A program made the position numbers and the translations under genes. Shown here piece by piece: positions 35,923 through 39,254 of a stretch of 39,254 nt of DNA. Origin of the DNA: Mesobacillus foraminis (lineage in GTDB: Bacteria; Bacillota; Bacilli; Bacillales; Cytobacillaceae); assembly GCF_004340465.1 (NCBI RefSeq), contig NZ_SLVV01000021.1:1-39254 (forward strand), in the 5' to 3' direction. Numbering within the stretch: the first letter of the stretch is position 1; each line of letters begins with the position of its first letter. The notes under the pieces were generated by a model. The model saw only the letters and a program-made list of their open reading frames with translations. It did not search any database and was not told where the DNA came from.

Positions 35923-36630
35923 CTATTTATTTTTTTGGTTGCTTTGGGACTCCAGCCATTTTGCTTCTGCTTCGGCCAGACGGATATAGTTTGGAACAAA
36001 GTGGTGAGGATCCTCATCAGGCTTATTCCGGCCCAATAGGGCAAGCTCAGCGGGACGGGGGTTATGTTCCGTAATCTCTGCAAACACCGCCTTGTCGCCT
36101 AATATCTCCTTTAAAATATCTTGATGCAATGGCAAGTCATTTCCAGCAATCAAAATATTTTGGGAGAGTTCATTTAGTTTTGGAGCCCAATCAGTTGTCA
36201 TGATCAATTGGTCCTCCATGATTGAGGAAATTCTGCCTTCCTCAAACTGGTAAAGCCCCGTGTATATTTGGCCTCTTCGAGCATCAAACAAGGGGGACAC
36301 GAACCCATTGAAGTGACGTCCGGATGAAGCTGCCAATACCTCAAGGCTTGAAACCCCGGTGAGTGGTATATTAAGTGTCCATGCCAGTGTCTTGGCAATG
36401 GTGACCCCAATCCTGACACCAGTATAAGAGCCTGGACCTTTAGCCACGACTATTTTAGAAAGCTCTGCCGGTTTTACATTGCATTCATTCATCAATGTCT
36501 GGATGGCAGGCATGACCCTAACTGAATGGTTCTTCTTTAAGTTCGAAATATATTCACCCATCACCTGGTTTCCATCCAGCAATCCTATTCCCAGAACATA
36601 ATTCGATGTATCAATTGATAGTATCTTCAT
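35923..36630 (-). CDS. tsaB: tRNA t6A modification protein TsaB
   Basis: Scaffold partner of TsaD in t6A synthesis. 235 residues with an ASKHA-like fold: [20 protein letters not shown] and VVAKGPGSYTGVRIGVTIAK. It lacks the catalytic metal motif of TsaD, as expected. ATG at 36630 has AAGGAGC upstream and overlaps the tsaE end by 20 bp; the frame further upstream is just overlap with tsaE. Confidence 0.94.
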   Translation of the reverse strand: MKILSIDTSNYVLGIGLLDGNQVMGEYISNLKKNHSVRVMPAIQTLMNECNVKPAELSKIVVAKGPGSYTGVRIGVTIAKTLAWTLNIPLTGVSSLEVLAASSGRHFNGFVSPLFDARRGQIYTGLYQFEEGRISSIMEDQLIMTTDWAPKLNELSQNILIAGNDLPLHQDILKEILGDKAVFAEITEHNPRPAELALLGRNKPDEDPHHFVPNYIRLAEAEAKWLESQSNQKNK

Positions 36631-37081
36631 TAAAAAGCTCCTTACATAACAGTTCATACCTTTGTCCCCTAGGCTCAGCTACAATCTTCCGGGAGTTATT
36701 TTCCCCATGGTACAGCCGGATTGTAAGTAAACCTTCAGGGAGCTGCTCCTCAATTAAGTGAGCCCATTCCACCACGGTTACACCGCTTCCTTCGAAATAC
36801 TCCTCGAAACCAAGATCCTCATAGGAGTCTTCAACACGATAGACATCCATATGATAGAGCGGGAGCCTGCCCTGATATTCCTTAATAATGGTGAAGGTTG
36901 GGCTATTTACTGTTCGCTTTATACCTAGCCCTTCCGCCAGCCCTTTTGTAAAAGTTGTCTTTCCTGCACCCAGGTCCCCTTCAAGGGCAATTACATCACC
37001 AGGCTCCAGAAGTCCGGCAAGCCTCTTTGCAAATTCCTTTGTCTGGTCAGAACCTTTTGAAATAAATTGATATGGTGCCAT
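36611..37081 (-). CDS. tsaE: tRNA t6A modification ATPase TsaE
   Basis: Small P-loop ATPase that drives the TsaB-TsaD cycle. 156 residues with Walker [29 protein letters not shown], and [11 protein letters not shown] with [11 protein letters not shown] start after AGGTGATG. First gene of the t6A operon here. In B. subtilis thiL precedes it, but no thiL is present; gene-free DNA and repeats lie upstream instead. Confidence 0.95.
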   Translation of the reverse strand: MAPYQFISKGSDQTKEFAKRLAGLLEPGDVIALEGDLGAGKTTFTKGLAEGLGIKRTVNSPTFTIIKEYQGRLPLYHMDVYRVEDSYEDLGFEEYFEGSGVTVVEWAHLIEEQLPEGLLTIRLYHGENNSRKIVAEPRGQRYELLCKELFNEDTIN

Positions 37082-37153
37082 TGCACATCACCTAAATTCC
37101 TTTGTTATCTCTCTATTTTACCCGCTTTTTGGCAAATAGCCTTAGCGGAATAC

Positions 37154-37180
37154 AAAAAACCCTAGGATCCTCTCCTAAGG
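37154..37180 (-). terminator. Orphan terminator upstream of tsaE
   Basis: Minus strand stem CCTTAGGA-GAGGA-TCCTAGGG followed by six T. No gene on that strand precedes it within the gene-free region, so it may be a relic of a lost neighbour or an attenuator in a long tsaE leader. The rest of 37100-37367 shows nothing recognisable. Confidence 0.55.
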
Positions 37181-37367
37181 AACATAATCTATTTGTAGTG
37201 TACACTTTTTTAGGGTGGCGGGCAAAGGGCAATGACTTTTTATCCGATCTCATCTTGAGCAGCAAAGGTGGAGGGCTGGATTTACCCTTTATAAGATGAA
37301 ATAAGAATTAAGAATAGCAATGGTGCTGCTGATGCCTAAGCTTTGTTACTTACACTTCTTGGATAAC

Positions 37368-37482
37368 GTAGTATAAAGCGAGGATCTCGTAGTGTAAATA
37401 GCCCAATTAGTAGCGCAATTGACCAAACCCGCAGTGTAATTAGGCTACTCTGTAGAGTAATCCTTAATTAGCGTAGTATAAA
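37368..37482. repeat. Phased 21-bp repeat array, block 1
   Basis: Six copies of a 10-bp core close to GTAGTGTAAA start at 37368, 37389, 37410, 37431, 37452 and 37473, exactly 21 bp apart. The 11-bp spacers are unrelated to each other. The block is preceded by CACTTCTTGGATAAC. Read on the minus strand the period equals seven codons, but the frame has an in-frame stop. Confidence 0.85.
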
Positions 37483-37564
37483 ACCAGTAAAAGGTTCCCC
37501 CCCCCTCTATCCCAGCAATGCTGCTGTGGTGCCAGGCAGGACTACTTGACACTTATAGGATAAC

Positions 37565-37679
37565 GTAGTGTAAATTGTTGGTTTTGTAGTGTTATTAGCC
37601 ACTTCTGTAATGTAAATACCGCTTTTCGTAGAGTAAACCGTTTATTCCAAAGTGTAAATCTGTACAATCGTAGTGTAAA
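37565..37679. repeat. Phased 21-bp repeat array, block 2
   Basis: Six more cores (GTAGTGTAAA, GTAGTGTTAT, GTAATGTAAA, GTAGAGTAAA, AAAGTGTAAA, GTAGTGTAAA) start at 37565, 37586, 37607, 37628, 37649 and 37670, again exactly 21 bp apart. It is preceded by CACTTATAGGATAAC, nearly the same as block 1. The minus strand is open for 62 codons (37542-37730) and spells 7-residue repeats with FTLR/FTLQ, but no ribosome site precedes it. Confidence 0.85.
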
Positions 37680-37745
37680 TAGTTCCCTTCCACTATATCT
37701 ATGTAGTGCTTCTAGGATACGAACAAACATTTACGGCAACAAATT

Positions 37746-37774
37746 TTGGCGATTTTGTTAAACTCCTGTATTAG
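37746..37774 (+). promoter_or_regulatory. Candidate promoter of the NERD gene
   Basis: -35 TTGGCG (37746-37751), 17-nt spacer, -10 TATTAG (37769-37774), about 60 bp before the proposed start. Matches are modest. Confidence 0.35.
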
Positions 37775-37834
37775 TGAAGGATTTTATCCTATTAAGCAGA
37801 ATTACACAATAATATTAACTAGGGAGGAATATTT

Positions 37835-38803
37835 CTGATTACTAAATATAGAACTAAAAGTATCAAGATCCCGATTAACGAGGCGTTACTAGAAAGATTG
37901 GATCATATGCACCCCAAGATATCAATCATTACACAAGACCTTGTATTGTTTAAAGCCGGAGCTAGAGGAGAAGAAGAAGTGGATTATTACTTAAAGTTTC
38001 TCCCGGAGGATGAATGTAATATTTTTCAGGGCATTCGGTTGCAATTTAAAGAACTTAAATTTCAAATAGACACATTAATACTATTCCCTTGGTTTATACT
38101 CATCCTTGAAGTTAAAAACTATTCTGGAACAGTAACCTTCAATTCTGATTTCAACCAAATTACCCGTACTTTAAATGGTAGAGAAGATGGCTTTGAAGAT
38201 CCTATTGTGCAGGCAAAGAGGCAACGTTACCTTCTCTCTTGCTGGTTAAAGGAAATGCAGCTTCCTCAGATTCCTATTGAATTTCTGGTTACCTTTGTGA
38301 AAACATCCACTATTTTAAAAAACCCTCAGCATTCCCCCGAAGTGTCTAGTAAAATATGTTTGGCTGGAAACCTCATTTTTAAGATAGAACATCTAAAACA
38401 AAAATATAGCAAAAAGGAACTTTCCCCGAAGATTGTAAATAGGCTGGCTAAAATGCTATTAGAATACCACATCCCGGAAACTCCATCTTACCATCCATAT
38501 AATATTGCAAAAGACGATTTAAAAACAGGGGTCCAGTGCCCTACATGCAAGGCTTTTAGAATGTTCAGGGTTAGTGGGACCTGGAAATGTCCTTCACGCG
38601 GACACACCTCAAAGGCAGCCCATTACCGAGCAGTTAATGATTACTTCTTACTATTCAACCCTACTATTTCCAATCGACAACTTCAGGATTTTCTCCATCT
38701 GCCTAACCAAAAGCTGGCCACAAAGTTACTGGTAAATATGAACCTCGTTCCCCAAGGTTTTCGCAAGGATAGAGTTTATTCTCCGCAACCTTTTAAATAT
38801 TGA
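37835..38803 (+). CDS. NERD (nuclease-related) domain protein, probable CTG start
   Basis: 322-residue protein with an N-terminal NERD domain (about 40-160). Nuclease-fold residues are visible: GARGEEEVDYYL (Glu46-48), Asp79 in FQIDTLIL, and Glu92/Lys94 in ILEVKNYSG, a PD-(D/E)XK pattern. A C-terminal zinc-ribbon-like segment (CPTCKAF ... WKCPSRGH) and a final helical part follow. Family members start like MIIKxRTxPxKI; here that stretch (ITKYRTKSIKIPINEALLER) lies upstream of the first TTG/ATG and is preceded by CTG at 37835, six bases after GGGAGGA. ATT at 37838 is the other option. Role unknown: NERD proteins are inferred to act on nucleic acid. It is a lone gene between the tRNA cluster and the phased repeats. 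Confidence 0.82.
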   Translation: MITKYRTKSIKIPINEALLERLDHMHPKISIITQDLVLFKAGARGEEEVDYYLKFLPEDECNIFQGIRLQFKELKFQIDTLILFPWFILILEVKNYSGTVTFNSDFNQITRTLNGREDGFEDPIVQAKRQRYLLSCWLKEMQLPQIPIEFLVTFVKTSTILKNPQHSPEVSSKICLAGNLIFKIEHLKQKYSKKELSPKIVNRLAKMLLEYHIPETPSYHPYNIAKDDLKTGVQCPTCKAFRMFRVSGTWKCPSRGHTSKAAHYRAVNDYFLLFNPTISNRQLQDFLHLPNQKLATKLLVNMNLVPQGFRKDRVYSPQPFKY

Positions 38804-38821
38804 ATATAGAAAATGTAAACA

Positions 38822-38862
38822 GACAAAGAAATCCCACAGCAATGCTCTGGGATTTCTTTGTC
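38822..38862. terminator. Terminator of the NERD gene
   Basis: A 15-bp perfect stem, GACAAAGAAATCCCA / TGGGATTTCTTTGTC, starting 18 bp after the stop. Symmetrical, so possibly bidirectional; there is no long T run outside the stem. Confidence 0.75.
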
Positions 38863-38870
38863 ATATAAAA

Positions 38871-38897
38871 TAAAAAAAACGAAACAAGGTCTCGTTT
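38871..38897 (-). terminator. Terminator of the rRNA-tRNA operon
   Basis: Minus strand hairpin AAACGAGAC-CTT-GTTTCGTTT followed by TTTTT, about 27 bp after tRNA-Asp. Confidence 0.85.
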
Positions 38898-38923
38898 GAT
38901 AGAACTCTTTTATTCTATTAAAA

Positions 38924-38999
38924 TGGCGGTCCCGACGGGAATCGAACCCGCGATCTCCTGCGTGACAGGCAGGCATGTTAACCGCTACACCACGGGACC
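38924..38999 (-). tRNA. tRNA-Asp (anticodon GTC)
   Basis: 76 nt with encoded CCA. Acceptor arms GGTCCCG / CGGGACC, anticodon loop CTGTCAC (GTC), and T-arm GCGGGTTCGATTCCCGT. Second tRNA after 5S in the same operon. Confidence 0.97.
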
Positions 39000-39022
39000 C
39001 AATGGGATTATGTAATGGATTA

Positions 39023-39096
<74 letters not shown>

Positions 39097-39122
39097 CCGA
39101 TAATAAATAATATCCATTTGTG

Positions 39123-39131
39123 TTATCCACA
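39123..39131 (+). promoter_or_regulatory. Single DnaA box in the 5S-tRNA spacer
   Basis: Perfect TTATCCACA followed by a partial copy (TATCCACA, 39133-39140). It could be chance; function unknown. Confidence 0.35.
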
Positions 39132-39161
39132 TATCCACATTGCTTGTGAATAAGTGGTATA

Positions 39162-39254
<93 letters not shown>

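Noticed and set aside
37525-37540. TGGTGCCAGGCAGG motif between the two repeat blocks as part of a new element
   Set aside because: GGTGCCAGGCACC-like sequences are common in Bacillus intergenic DNA, so this single copy is not evidence for anything specific.
37542-37730. 62-codon minus-strand frame with FTLR heptads as a real gene
   Set aside because: The frame is a by-product of 21-bp periodicity, has no Shine-Dalgarno site, and the sister block is interrupted by a stop. Recorded as a repeat instead.

Overview
The window looks like chromosomal DNA of a spore-forming member of the Bacillaceae related to Bacillus subtilis. Three things support this: a B. subtilis-like gene order (yeaC-yeaD-yebA-guaA-pbuG; groES-groEL-ydiL-ydiK; rex-moaC-ydiF-tsaD-rimI-tsaB-tsaE), strong Shine-Dalgarno sites with several TTG or GTG starts, and Gram-positive regulatory signals (CIRCE, guanine riboswitches, cre sites, RAT-type antitermination). 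It is bounded by two rRNA operons, both on the minus strand. The first bases of a 16S gene lie at the left edge; the end of a 5S gene followed by tRNA-fMet and tRNA-Asp lies at the right edge.

Left to right: (1) 1-810 holds the 16S 5' end, two rrn promoters and an inverted scrap of 23S sequence. (2) 811-7550 holds the glucose PTS permease ptsG with its antiterminator glcT, then pbuG and guaA, each behind its own guanine riboswitch. (3) 7546-11919 is the transglutaminase/DUF58/MoxR operon. (4) 12000-14850 holds a SleB-like cortex hydrolase, a YugN-like protein, a 52-bp tandem repeat with internal dyads and a ZIP metal transporter. (5) 15048-23195 is a sugar uptake and sensing locus: a ChvE-type binding lipoprotein with GguA/GguB transport components, preceded by a membrane-anchored sugar-binding protein, a YesM-type kinase and a YesN-type regulator. 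Two cre-like sites suggest CcpA control of the transporter. (6) 23430-24590 is a solitary glgC. (7) 24600-27540 is a gene-poor accessory patch with decayed coding sequence and a RacA-like/DUF3967 DNA-binding protein surrounded by palindromic TATCGC-N3-GCGATA sites. (8) 27571-37081 is core: groEL/groES under CIRCE, a CPBP protease and ydiK, rex-moaC, the ABC-F protein ydiF, a DnaA-box cluster, and the tsaE-tsaB-rimI-tsaD tRNA t6A operon. (9) 37100-38870 is accessory: two six-unit arrays of exactly 21-bp phased repeats and a NERD-domain gene.

The best candidates for something undescribed are the DUF3967 protein with its private palindrome cluster (possibly a one-protein DNA-anchoring or partition module), the two 21-bp phased arrays, and two genes whose N-termini only make sense if translation starts at CTG.
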